Source: Ruegeria marina (GTDB lineage Bacteria; Pseudomonadota; Alphaproteobacteria; Rhodobacterales; Rhodobacteraceae). From it: a stretch of 64,000 nt of DNA. The first letter of the stretch is position 1, and each line of letters starts with the position of its first letter. Shown in pieces: positions 53,147 to 61,588 of the stretch. The position numbers and the translations under genes are program-made. The DNA lies in the NCBI RefSeq assembly GCF_900101475.1, contig NZ_FMZV01000010.1, forward strand, positions 1 to 64,000, read 5' to 3'. The notes under the pieces were generated by a model, which searched no databases, had not been told where the DNA came from, and saw only the letters and a program-made list of their open reading frames with translations.

Positions 53147-53556
53147 GTTACGGCATGGCGGCGGCGTTGCAGGCAGCGGTCTATCAGCACCTGCTGGCCG
53201 ATCCGGGTGTTACGGCCCTGGTGGGGACGGATATCTACGATGCCCTACCCGCGGGGACGGTGCCGCAGACCTATGTGCTGCTGGGGCCGGAGGAGGTGCG
53301 CGACGCCTCGGACCGCGAGAGCGGTGGGGCCGAGCACCGGTTCACCGTCTCGGTGGTGTCCGAGGCCGCCGGTTTCGCCGGGACCAAGGCGGTGGCCGCT
53401 GCGGTGAGCGATGCGCTGGACAACCCGACGCTGGCGCTGACGCGCGGGCAGCTGGTGGGGCTGTGGTTCGAGCGGGCCTCGGCCCGGCGAACCGGAACGG
53501 GGGGCGCGGTCCGGCAGATCGACCTGCGGTTTCGCGCCCGCGTCGAAGACAATTGA
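53143..53556 (+). CDS. GTA g8, tail terminator-type protein (DUF3168)
   Basis: 137 residues. Segments AVYQHLLADPGVTALVGTDIYD and YVLLGPEEVRDASD are characteristic of DUF3168 proteins that join head and tail in siphophage-like particles. 4-bp overlap with g7. Confidence 0.88.
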   Translation: MSYGMAAALQAAVYQHLLADPGVTALVGTDIYDALPAGTVPQTYVLLGPEEVRDASDRESGGAEHRFTVSVVSEAAGFAGTKAVAAAVSDALDNPTLALTRGQLVGLWFERASARRTGTGGAVRQIDLRFRARVEDN

Positions 53557-53580
53557 TCAACCTGAACGTGGAGTAACGAC

Positions 53581-53994
53581 ATGGGTGCCCAGAACGGCAA
53601 GGACCTGCTGGTCAAAGTGGATATGAACGGCACGGGCCAGTTCGAAACCATCGCGGGGCTGCGTGCGACCCGCGTGAGCTTTAACGCCGAGAGCGTGGAT
53701 GTCACCAGCCTGGAGAGCCAGGGCGGCTGGCGTGAGCTGCTCTCGGGCGCCGGGGTCAAATCGGCCTCGATCTCGGGCTCGGGCGTGTTCAAGGACGCCG
53801 GCACCGACGAGCGGGCGCGGCAGCTGTTCTTTGACGGCGAGACGCCGGATTTCCAGGTGATCATCCCCGATTTCGGCATTGTCGAGGGGCCGTTCCAGGT
53901 GACCGGCATCGACTATGCGGGCAGCCATAACGGCGAGGCGACCTATGAGGTGAGCCTGGCCAGCGCCGGTGCCCTGGCCTTTACCGCGATCTGA
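53581..53994 (+). CDS. GTA g9, major tail tube protein
   Basis: 137 residues. Matches the phage major tail (TP901-1-like) family: NGKDLLVKVDMNGTGQFETIAGLR, VDVTSLESQGGWRELLSGAG and a final ATYEVSLASAGALAFTA. It stacks in rings to make the short GTA tail. Strong codon bias suits a highly expressed structural gene. Confidence 0.92.
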   Translation: MGAQNGKDLLVKVDMNGTGQFETIAGLRATRVSFNAESVDVTSLESQGGWRELLSGAGVKSASISGSGVFKDAGTDERARQLFFDGETPDFQVIIPDFGIVEGPFQVTGIDYAGSHNGEATYEVSLASAGALAFTAI

Positions 53995-53996
53995 TC

Positions 53997-54317
53997 ATGG
54001 CCAATCCGTGGACGGGAGAGGTGGCCCTGGTCATCGACGGGCAGCGGCGGGTGCTGAAGTTGACGCTGGGTGTGTTGGCCGAGCTGGAGGCCGAGCTGGA
54101 GAGCGGCTCGCTGGTGGAACTGGTGCAGCGGTTCGAGGGCGGTGCGTTCTCCAGCCGCGACGTGCTGGCGCTGGTGGTCGCGGGGCTGCGCGGTGGCGGG
54201 GCCGAGGTGACGCAGGCGAGCCTGCTCAGGGCGGAGATCGCGGGCGGCCCGATGGCGGCGGCGCGGGCGGCAGCGGAGCTTCTGGCGCGCGCCTTCATGC
54301 TGCCGGGCGAGACATGA
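53997..54317 (+). CDS. GTA g10, tail assembly chaperone-like protein
   Basis: 106 residues of the GTA TAC-like family (LTLGVLAELEAELESGSLVELVQRF). Begins 2 bp after g9 and overlaps g10.1 by 4 bp. In phages the corresponding pair coats the tape measure during assembly; that role is inferred here. Confidence 0.85.
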   Translation: MANPWTGEVALVIDGQRRVLKLTLGVLAELEAELESGSLVELVQRFEGGAFSSRDVLALVVAGLRGGGAEVTQASLLRAEIAGGPMAAARAAAELLARAFMLPGET

Positions 54318-54523
54318 ACGGGTTCGACTGGCCCGCGCTGATGCGGGCCGGGATGCTGGGGCTGCGCTTGACGCCCGAGGCGTTCTGGCGGCTGACCCCG
54401 GCGGAGCTCCGGCTGATGCTGGGACAGGGCGCAGGGGTCGCGCCGATGAACCGGGCCGGGCTGGACGCCTTGCTGGCAGCCTGGCCGGACAAGAGTGAAG
54501 GAGAGGATCATGGCGGAGACTGA
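54314..54523 (+). CDS. GTA g10.1, second tail assembly chaperone-like protein
   Basis: 69 residues (WPALMRAGMLGLRLTPEAFW, then TPAELRLMLG), the phage TAC_2-like pattern found between g10 and g11 in GTAs. ATG overlaps the g10 stop; the 3' end overlaps g11 by 14 bp in another frame. Confidence 0.85.
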   Translation: MNGFDWPALMRAGMLGLRLTPEAFWRLTPAELRLMLGQGAGVAPMNRAGLDALLAAWPDKSEGEDHGGD

Positions 54524-55172
54524 CGGGTTTTCCGAATTGCAGGCCACCGGCGAGAGCCTGGGGGATACACTGGGCGACGCCGCCGTGATGGCGGCGGGCT
54601 TCGATGCCGAGTTGCGCCGGGTGCGGACATCGCTGGGCCAGACCGGCCAGGATGTGCAGTCGCTGGAACGCGGCCTGTCCAAGGGGCTCAGGCGGGCTTT
54701 TGACGGCGTGGTGCTGGACGGCATGAAACTGTCGGATGCGCTGGATACGATCGCGCTGTCGATGATCCAGACCACCTATTCGGCGGCGATCAAGCCGGTA
54801 GCCGACCATTTCGGCGGGCTGATCGCGGACGGGGTCGGATCCCTGGTTCAGGGGCTGTTGCCCTTTGCCAAGGGCGGATCGTTCAGCCAGGGGCGGGTGA
54901 TGCCCTTTGCCAGCGGTGGCGTGGTCAGCGGGCCGGTGGCCTTTCCCATGCGCGGCGGCCTAGGGCTGATGGGCGAGGCGGGGCCCGAGGCGATCATGCC
55001 GCTGGCGCGCGGGCCGGATGGCAAGCTGGGTGTGCGCAACAGCGGCGGCGGCCGGGCGATCAACGTGGTGATGAACATCTCGACCCCCGATGTGCAGGGG
55101 TTCCGCCGTAGCCAGGGCCAGATCGCGGCCCAGATGAGCCGCGCCCTGGGGCGTGGCAACCGCAATCGTTGA
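54510..55172 (+). CDS. GTA g11, tail tape measure protein
   Basis: 220 residues, short as expected for the short GTA tail. N-terminal helical region (FDAELRRVRTSLGQTGQDVQ), then Gly-rich FAKGGSFSQGRVMPFASGGV and AGPEAIMPLARGPDGKLG, conserved in tape measures of this type. The ATG at 54510 follows AAGGAGAGG. Confidence 0.88.
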   Translation: MAETDGFSELQATGESLGDTLGDAAVMAAGFDAELRRVRTSLGQTGQDVQSLERGLSKGLRRAFDGVVLDGMKLSDALDTIALSMIQTTYSAAIKPVADHFGGLIADGVGSLVQGLLPFAKGGSFSQGRVMPFASGGVVSGPVAFPMRGGLGLMGEAGPEAIMPLARGPDGKLGVRNSGGGRAINVVMNISTPDVQGFRRSQGQIAAQMSRALGRGNRNR

Positions 55173-55187
55173 GGGAAGGAGCGCGCA

Positions 55188-55820
55188 ATGAATTTCCACG
55201 AGGTGAGATTTCCAACCAACCTGAGCTTTGGCTCGGTGGGGGGGCCGGAACGGCGCACCGATATCGTGACATTGGTCAACGGGTATGAGGAGCGCAACAC
55301 GCCTTGGGCGCATTCGCGCCGCCGCTATGACGCGGGCGTGGGCATGCGCTCGCTCGACGATGTTGAGACGCTGATCGCGTTTTTCGAGGCGCGGCAGGGG
55401 CAGATGTACGGGTTCCGCTGGAAGGACTGGTCGGATTACAAATCCGGCCTGGCCTCGGTGGAGGTCAAGTTCGACGATCAGGTGATCGCCAGCGGCGACG
55501 GGATCGAGACCCGGTTTCCGCTGATCAAGACCTATCGCTCGGGGCAGTTCTCTTATGCGCGGCCGATTGCCAAGCCGGTGCTGGGCACCGTGCGTGTGGG
55601 CATCGACCAGGACGAGGTGAAGGAAGGCGTCGATTACACGGTGGATACGGCCACCGGGCTGGTGAGCTTTGTGACGCCGCCGACCGAAGGGTCGGTGATC
55701 CGCGCCGGGTTCGAGTTCGACGTGCCGGTGCGCTTCGATACCGACCGGATCCAGACCAGCGTCGCCAGTTTCCGGGCGGGCGACGTGCCCAATGTGCCGG
55801 TCGTCGAGGTGCGGGTCTGA
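55188..55820 (+). CDS. GTA g12, distal tail protein (DUF2460)
   Basis: 210 residues. The family signature is clear: NFHEVRFPTNLSFGSVGGPER, IVTLVNGYEERNTPWAHSRRRYD and FFEARQGQMYGFRWKDWSDY. Forms the ring linking tail tube and baseplate. Stop overlaps the g13 ATG by one base. Confidence 0.94.
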   Translation: MNFHEVRFPTNLSFGSVGGPERRTDIVTLVNGYEERNTPWAHSRRRYDAGVGMRSLDDVETLIAFFEARQGQMYGFRWKDWSDYKSGLASVEVKFDDQVIASGDGIETRFPLIKTYRSGQFSYARPIAKPVLGTVRVGIDQDEVKEGVDYTVDTATGLVSFVTPPTEGSVIRAGFEFDVPVRFDTDRIQTSVASFRAGDVPNVPVVEVRV

Positions 55821-56707
55821 TGGGCGGTGTGAGCGAGGCCTTGCAGGCCCATCTGGCGCGCGGGGTGACCACTCTGTGCCGGTGCTGGGCCATTCGGCGC
55901 AAGGATGGCGTGACCTTCGGGTTCACCGACCATGATCGGGCGCTGGTCTTCGAGGGCGTGAATTTCAAGGCCGACAGCGGGTTGTCGGCGGCAGCGCTGG
56001 AGCAGAGCACCGGATTGTCGGTGGACAATTCCGAGGCGCTGGGCGCGCTCAGCGATGCGGCGGTGCGCGAGGAGGATATCGAGGCTGGCCGGTTCGACGG
56101 CGCCGAGGTGCTGTCCTGGCTGGTGAACTGGGCGGAGCCAGCGCAGCGATGGTTGCAGTTTCGCGGTTCCATCGGAGAGTTGCGCCGGGGCGGCGGGGCG
56201 TTTCACGCGGAATTGCGCGGCTTGACGGACAAGCTGAACCAGCCGCTGGGACGGGTCTATCAGAAGCCGTGCACGGCGGTTCTGGGCGATGCCCGGTGCC
56301 GGTTCGATCTGGCGGTGCCGGGCTATGCCTTGGAGCTGGTGGTGGAGCAGATGGACGAGGCGCGACTGTTCCGCTGGCCGTCGCTCGACGGGTTCGAGCC
56401 GGGCTGGTTCCAGCGCGGGCGGATCGACGTTGTCGGCGGCGCGGCGGCCGGTCTCTGGGCGCTGATCAAGAGCGACCGGATCGTGGACGGGCGGCGCGAG
56501 ATCGAATTGTGGGAGCCGATGCGGGGCGGCATCCGGCCCGGCGACGCGGTGCGGCTGAGTGCGGGATGCGACAAGCGGATGGAGACCTGCCGGCTGAAGT
56601 TCAACAATCTGTTGAATTTCCAAGGATTTCCCGATCTGCCGCGCGAGGATTGGGTGATTGCCACACCGAAGCGGACCGGAGCGAATACCGGCGGGAGCCT
56701 GCGATGA
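55820..56707 (+). CDS. GTA g13, baseplate hub protein (DUF2163)
   Basis: 295 residues, phage BR0599 family. Key segments: GVTFGFTDHDRALVFEGVNFKA, CTAVLGDARCRFDL and GCDKRMETCRLKFNNLLNFQGFP. The four Cys of the C-terminal half are grouped as two pairs and could bind a metal or an iron-sulfur cluster. Overlaps g14 through ATGA. Confidence 0.93.
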   Translation: MGGVSEALQAHLARGVTTLCRCWAIRRKDGVTFGFTDHDRALVFEGVNFKADSGLSAAALEQSTGLSVDNSEALGALSDAAVREEDIEAGRFDGAEVLSWLVNWAEPAQRWLQFRGSIGELRRGGGAFHAELRGLTDKLNQPLGRVYQKPCTAVLGDARCRFDLAVPGYALELVVEQMDEARLFRWPSLDGFEPGWFQRGRIDVVGGAAAGLWALIKSDRIVDGRREIELWEPMRGGIRPGDAVRLSAGCDKRMETCRLKFNNLLNFQGFPDLPREDWVIATPKRTGANTGGSLR

Positions 56708-57150
56708 GCGGTCATAGCGACAGGATCGTGGGCGTGGCGCGGCAATGGCTGGGCACGCCTTACCGACATCAATGCTCGGTCCAGGGTGCGGGCAGCGACT
56801 GCCTGGGCCTGATCCGTGGGGTCTGGCGCGAGTTGAACGGCAGCGAGCCCGAGGCGGTGCCGGCCTATTCGATGGACTGGTCCGAGCCGCAGGGCGAGGA
56901 GCGGCTGTGGGCCGCCGCGCGGCAGCATCTGCGCGAGGTTTCGGGCGGCGCAGTGGCGGCAGGCGACGTGCTGCTGTTCCGGATGCGGTTGGGCAGCGTG
57001 GCCAAGCATCTGGGTATCGTGTCCGAGATGGGGGCCTGTCCCCGGTTCATCCACGCCTATAGCGGGCATGGCGTGGTGGAAAGCGCGCTCAGCGCGCCGT
57101 GGATGCGGCGCGTGGTGGCCCGGTTCGAATTTCCCTTGGAGGTGTGCTGA
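56704..57150 (+). CDS. GTA g14, NlpC/P60 cell-wall peptidase
   Basis: 148 residues. Catalytic Cys in GSDCLGLIRGVWREL and His in AKHLGIVSEMG. It sits at the tail tip and opens the recipient peptidoglycan for DNA entry. No signal peptide, as expected for a particle component. TGATG overlap with g15. Confidence 0.93.
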   Translation: MSGHSDRIVGVARQWLGTPYRHQCSVQGAGSDCLGLIRGVWRELNGSEPEAVPAYSMDWSEPQGEERLWAAARQHLREVSGGAVAAGDVLLFRMRLGSVAKHLGIVSEMGACPRFIHAYSGHGVVESALSAPWMRRVVARFEFPLEVC

Positions 57151-60100
57151 TGGCGACGATACTTCTTTCGACTGCGGGCGCGGCCATCGGCGGATCGGTC
57201 GGGGGGACGGTCGCGGGCCTATCCTCGGTCGTGCTGGGGCGCGCGGTGGGGGCCACGCTGGGCCGGGTGATCGACCAGCGGCTGCTGGGGACGGGGGCCG
57301 CTGCGGTCGAGACCGGCAAGGTGGACCGGTTCCGGCTGACCACGTCCGGCGAGGGCAATCCCATCGCGCAGGTGCATGGCCGGATGCGCGTCGGCGGTCA
57401 GGTGATCTGGGCGTCGGATTTTGTCGAGACCACCTCGGTCAGTGGCGGTGGCAAGGGCGGCCGGTCGCAACCCCGCACGACGACCTACAGCTATTCGGTC
57501 TCGCTGGCGGTGGCGCTGTGCGAGGGCGAGATCGCGGGCGTGCGGCGGATCTGGGCCGATGGCGAGGAGATCGCGCCCGCCGAACTGGACATGCGGGTCT
57601 ATCGCGGGACGGAAGACCAGCTGCCTGATCCGCTGCTGGAGGCGGTCGAGGGGGCGGGCATGGTGCCCGCCTATCGGGGCACCACCTATGTGGTGTTCGA
57701 CGATCTGGCGCTTGACCGGTTCGGCAACCGGGTACCGCAGTTCTCGTTCGAGGTGGTGCGCCTGGAGCAGCCTGGCAGTGAAGACCATGAGGAGAGCCTC
57801 GCACAACTGGTCCGGGGGGTGGCGGTCATTCCCGGAACGGGCGAGTATGCGCTGGCCACGAGCCAAGTGAATTACTCAAACGGGCCGGGCAGCTTTTGGG
57901 CGGCCAATGTGAACACGCCGTCGGGCCAGACCGATTTCCTGACCTCGATGGAGGCGTTGCGGGACGAGTTGCCCGGGGTCGGGGCGGCCTCGCTGGTCGT
58001 GTCCTGGTTCGGTGGCGACCTGCGGTGCGGCGAATGCCGGATCGTGCCCAAGGTCGAGCGCAAGGAGATCGACGGCGTCAACATGCCCTGGCTTGTGTCG
58101 GGACTGACCCGGGCCACGGCGACGGAAATCGCGCGGGACTCGGACAGACCGATCTATGGCGGCACACCGGCGGATGCCTCGGTGGTCGAGGCGATCCGGC
58201 ACATGAAGGGGCAGGGCCAGCGTGTCATGTTCTATCCGTTCATCCTGATGGATCAGCTTGCCGGCAATACGCTGCCGGATCCCTGGACAGGCGCTGAGGG
58301 GCAGCCGCGCCTGCCTTGGCGCGGGCGGATCACGGTGAGCATGGCGCCGGGTCAGCCGGGCTCTCCTGATCAGAGTGCAGCCGCCGAGGCGGAGGTGGCG
58401 GCGTTTTTCGGTGCGGTCAGCGCGGCCGATTTCACGGTGGGCGACGGGGTGGTGACCTATTCCGGCCCGGCCGAGGATTGGGGGATGCGGCGGTTCATCC
58501 TGCATTATGCGGCGCTCTGTGCGGCGGCGGGCGGGGTGGATGCGTTCTGCATCGGCTCGGAGATGCGCGGGCTGACGCAGATCCGGGGCGCGGCAGGGTT
58601 TCCGGCTGTCGCGGCGCTGCGGGCGCTTGCGGCCGAAGTGCGGTCTGTTCTGGGTCCCGAGACGAAGATCGGCTATGCCGCGGACTGGAGCGAGTATTTC
58701 GGATATCAGCCGCAGGATGGCAGCGGCGACCGCTACTTTCACCTCGATCCGCTGTGGGCGGACGACAACATCGATTTTGTCGGGATCGACAATTACATGC
58801 CCCTGTCCGACTGGCGCGATGCGCCGGGCCATGCCGATGCGGCGGCCGGTGCGGCGGCGATCTATGAACAGGCCTATCTGCGCGGCAATGTCGAAGGTGG
58901 TGAGGGGTATGACTGGTTCTATCATTCGGCGGAGGCAGAGGCGGCGCAGATCCGGACCTCGATCACTGACGAGTCGCATGGCGAGCCCTGGGTCTGGCGC
59001 TACAAGGATATCCGCAACTGGTGGCTGAACAGCCATCATGAGAGGATCGGCGGTGTCCGCCAGACGGTGCCGACCGATTGGGTGCCGCAATCGAAACCGG
59101 TCTGGTTCACTGAACTGGGCTGTGCTGCTGTGGACAAGGGGACCAACCAGCCCAACGTATTCCTTGATCCCAAATCATCGGAATCGAGCCTCCCGAAACA
59201 CTCGAACGGCGCACGTGACGATCTGATCCAGGTCCAGTACCTGCGCGCGGTGCTGGGGTATTGGGAGGATCCGGTGGTCAACCCGGTGTCCGAGGAGTAT
59301 GGCGGGCCGATGATCGACCTGGACAATGCCTATGTCTGGGCGTGGGACGCGCGGCCTTTCCCGGCCTTCCCGAACAATCGCGACCTGTGGCCGGACGGGG
59401 CCAACCATGCGCGGGGCCACTGGTTGAACGGCCGCAGCGGAAACCGGACGCTGGCCGCGGTGGTGCGCGAGATCTGCGGACGGGCCGGACTGACGGAGAT
59501 CGACATCAGCCGGCTCTGGGGTATCGTGCGCGGCTATGTGGTCGATCAGGTCAGCGATGCACGGGCGGCGCTGCAACCGCTGATGCTGCGCTACGGGTTC
59601 GATGCGATCGAGCGGGACGGCACTCTTGTGTTCCGGTTGCGCGACGGGCTGGAACCGGTGGTTCTGGATCCCGAAGTGCTGGCGGTACATGACGAGATCG
59701 ACGGCGACCGCTTCTATCGGCGCGATGGCGAGGTCGAGATGACCGGCCGGGTGCGGCTGCGCTTCGTGCAGGCGGATGCCAACCATGACGTGGTATCGGA
59801 AGAGGCGGTGTTGCCGGATGCCGCCACCCATGCGGTTTCGTCCAGCGAAATGCCACTGGCACTGACTCGGGCCGAAGGCCGGCAGACCGTCGAGCGCTGG
59901 CTGGCCGAGGCCCGTGTGGCGCGCGAAACCGTCCGGTTCGCCCTGCCGCCTTCGCGCATGGCGCTGGGTGCGGGCGATATAGTGAGCCTGCCGGCGGCCG
60001 ATGGCGAGACCGGTAGCCTGTTCCGGCTGGACCGGGTCGAGCAGGCCGAATTGCAATTGGTCGAGGCAGTCCGGATCGAGCCGAACGTCTATCTGCCCTC

Positions 60101-61106
60101 GGATATGGCCGAGGATCAGCCGGTTGCGCAGGAATTCGTTCCGCCGGTGCCGGTGCTGCCGGTCTTTCTCGACCTGCCGGTGCTGCCGGTCTTTCTCGAC
60201 CTGCCTTTGCTGACCGGTGACGAGGTCCAGCATGCGCCGCATATCGCGGTATCGGCGCAGCCCTGGCCGGGGACCGTGGCGCTTTATTCTTCGGATGTCG
60301 ACGAGGGGTATGTGCTGGACGAGATCCTGGCCTCGCGCGCGGTGATCGGATTGACAGAAACACCCTTGGAACGCGCGGCGGCGGGCCGGTGGGATCGGGG
60401 GCCGGGGGTGCAGGTCAAGCTGGTCGCCGGCGCATTGGAAACGCGCCCGGAAGAGGCGATCCTGAACGGCAAGAACCTCGCGGCGATCGGAGACGGGACC
60501 TCGGGCAATTGGGAGCTGTTCCAATTTCGTGACGCCGAACTGATCGCGCCGGATACCTATCTTTTGCGTCATCGGTTGAGGGGGCAGCTCGGCACTGATG
60601 GGGTGATGCCCCAGATATGGCCGGCAGGCTCTTTGTTCGTGCTGATCGACCCACGGGTGGTGCAGGTAGAGTTGAACAGTGCCCATCGCCGGATCGCGCG
60701 CCATTATCGGATCGGGCCGGCGCGGCGCGGCTATGATGATCCGTCTTACAAGCATCTTGTCGAAGCTTTCGAAGGGATCGGTCTGCGACCCTATGCGCCG
60801 GCACATCTGCGCGTGACAGATGCATCGGGCGATCTGTCGGCAAGCTGGATTCGGAGGACCCGGATCGACGGCGATGATTGGGCGCTGTCCGAAGTGCCGA
60901 TTGGCGAGGAAAGCGAATCCTATCTGGTCCGAGTGAGCAAGAACGGGATCATCTTGCGCGAGCAGGTGGTCACCTTGCCGGAATGGACCTATTCCGCGGC
61001 ACAGCAGTCGGCCGATGGTGCATTGCGCCCATTCGAGATCTCGGTTTCGCAGGTTTCGGCCCGTTTCGGACCCGGCCTTTTCCGCTCGGCTACTGTGGCG
61101 GCATAG
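57150..61106 (+). CDS. GTA g15, megatron/host-interaction tail protein
   Basis: 1318 residues. N-terminal Gly-rich membrane-like stretch (AAIGGSVGGTVAGLSS), phage tail domain, then a glycoside-hydrolase TIM-barrel-like domain (GTA_TIM; YAADWSEYFGYQP, NIDFVGIDNYMPLSDW) and a C-terminal phage-tail-3 region. It forms the tail tip that contacts the recipient cell. A 9-residue tandem repeat (PVLPVFLDL twice, residues 1001-1018) is present. Confidence 0.94.
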   Translation: MATILLSTAGAAIGGSVGGTVAGLSSVVLGRAVGATLGRVIDQRLLGTGAAAVETGKVDRFRLTTSGEGNPIAQVHGRMRVGGQVIWASDFVETTSVSGGGKGGRSQPRTTTYSYSVSLAVALCEGEIAGVRRIWADGEEIAPAELDMRVYRGTEDQLPDPLLEAVEGAGMVPAYRGTTYVVFDDLALDRFGNRVPQFSFEVVRLEQPGSEDHEESLAQLVRGVAVIPGTGEYALATSQVNYSNGPGSFWAANVNTPSGQTDFLTSMEALRDELPGVGAASLVVSWFGGDLRCGECRIVPKVERKEIDGVNMPWLVSGLTRATATEIARDSDRPIYGGTPADASVVEAIRHMKGQGQRVMFYPFILMDQLAGNTLPDPWTGAEGQPRLPWRGRITVSMAPGQPGSPDQSAAAEAEVAAFFGAVSAADFTVGDGVVTYSGPAEDWGMRRFILHYAALCAAAGGVDAFCIGSEMRGLTQIRGAAGFPAVAALRALAAEVRSVLGPETKIGYAADWSEYFGYQPQDGSGDRYFHLDPLWADDNIDFVGIDNYMPLSDWRDAPGHADAAAGAAAIYEQAYLRGNVEGGEGYDWFYHSAEAEAAQIRTSITDESHGEPWVWRYKDIRNWWLNSHHERIGGVRQTVPTDWVPQSKPVWFTELGCAAVDKGTNQPNVFLDPKSSESSLPKHSNGARDDLIQVQYLRAVLGYWEDPVVNPVSEEYGGPMIDLDNAYVWAWDARPFPAFPNNRDLWPDGANHARGHWLNGRSGNRTLAAVVREICGRAGLTEIDISRLWGIVRGYVVDQVSDARAALQPLMLRYGFDAIERDGTLVFRLRDGLEPVVLDPEVLAVHDEIDGDRFYRRDGEVEMTGRVRLRFVQADANHDVVSEEAVLPDAATHAVSSSEMPLALTRAEGRQTVERWLAEARVARETVRFALPPSRMALGAGDIVSLPAADGETGSLFRLDRVEQAELQLVEAVRIEPNVYLPSDMAEDQPVAQEFVPPVPVLPVFLDLPVLPVFLDLPLLTGDEVQHAPHIAVSAQPWPGTVALYSSDVDEGYVLDEILASRAVIGLTETPLERAAAGRWDRGPGVQVKLVAGALETRPEEAILNGKNLAAIGDGTSGNWELFQFRDAELIAPDTYLLRHRLRGQLGTDGVMPQIWPAGSLFVLIDPRVVQVELNSAHRRIARHYRIGPARRGYDDPSYKHLVEAFEGIGLRPYAPAHLRVTDASGDLSASWIRRTRIDGDDWALSEVPIGEESESYLVRVSKNGIILREQVVTLPEWTYSAAQQSADGALRPFEISVSQVSARFGPGLFRSATVAA
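60150..60203 (+). repeat. 27-bp tandem repeat inside GTA g15
   Basis: Two perfect, adjacent 27-bp units (60150-60176 and 60177-60203), in frame, each encoding PVLPVFLDL. The sequence after the second unit (LPLLTG) may be a degenerate third. Slippage would add or remove nine residues without breaking the frame. Confidence 0.92.
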
Positions 61107-61109
61107 ATA

Positions 61110-61406
61110 ATGCTGCCGGTCCTGCATGGCGATGTCTGCGCAGCGGCGCGTGTACTGTTGCGCACGCCCCCAACCAGTCGCGAGGCACTGTGCAGGCGCA
61201 TGATCGTAGAAGCGGATGTGGCGGACCGGCACTTGCGCCGAACCGGTCGGCCGCATCCGCTGTTCGGCAACGGATCGCTGATGTCGGCGGCGCGCAAGCG
61301 GGTGCTGGCCGACGAGCCGGGTTTCGACGACCCCGACTATTGCCTCTGTTTCGAAACGGTGCTGCGGGCGCTGGTCGCCCGCAGCCAAGAGGTTTTCGGC
61401 ACATGA
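61110..61406 (+). CDS. Small GTA-trailing protein
   Basis: 98 residues, 3 bp after g15 and so surely in the GTA operon. It contains His, Arg and Cys residues and a helix-rich pattern (LCRRMIVEADVADRHLRR). It resembles the small uncharacterised protein that follows g15 in other Rhodobacterales (DUF7742-like by memory). Function unknown. Confidence 0.75.
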   Translation: MLPVLHGDVCAAARVLLRTPPTSREALCRRMIVEADVADRHLRRTGRPHPLFGNGSLMSAARKRVLADEPGFDDPDYCLCFETVLRALVARSQEVFGT

Positions 61407-61432
61407 ACCCCGGCTCCTGAGACCAGGAGGCG

Positions 61433-61458
61433 AAAGGCACCGATTTTGGGGCCTTTTT
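61433..61458 (+). terminator. Terminator of the GTA operon
   Basis: Stem AAAGGC/GCCTTT with extra CC/GG pairs across an A-G mismatch, then a T-run, 26 bp after the last GTA gene. A smaller hairpin CTCCTG/CAGGAG lies just before it. Confidence 0.7.
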
Positions 61459-61548
61459 CCGAACTGCCGCTTGGACAGGGGCCGTCACCGCGCTGGGCAT
61501 TCATTTTCGTTGTCGCCTTGATCACGCATTGCGGTTGGCCAAATCCAT

Positions 61549-61567
61549 CCTAATTCGATAGATTAGG
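61549..61567 (+). promoter_or_regulatory. Inverted repeat at the cysE promoter
   Basis: CCTAAT and ATTAGG arms around 7 bases, 21 bp before the cysE start. It overlaps a possible -10 (ATAGAT, 17 bp after TTGGCC). A repressor site for sulfur or iron-sulfur control (Rrf2-like) is a guess. Confidence 0.45.
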
Positions 61568-61588
61568 CTCAGCAAAGGATGACAGGTC

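Noticed and set aside
47110-61406. Reading the phage-like genes as an integrated prophage
   Set aside because: There is no integrase, repressor, replication, holin or att site. Gene order and short genes match a Rhodobacterales GTA.
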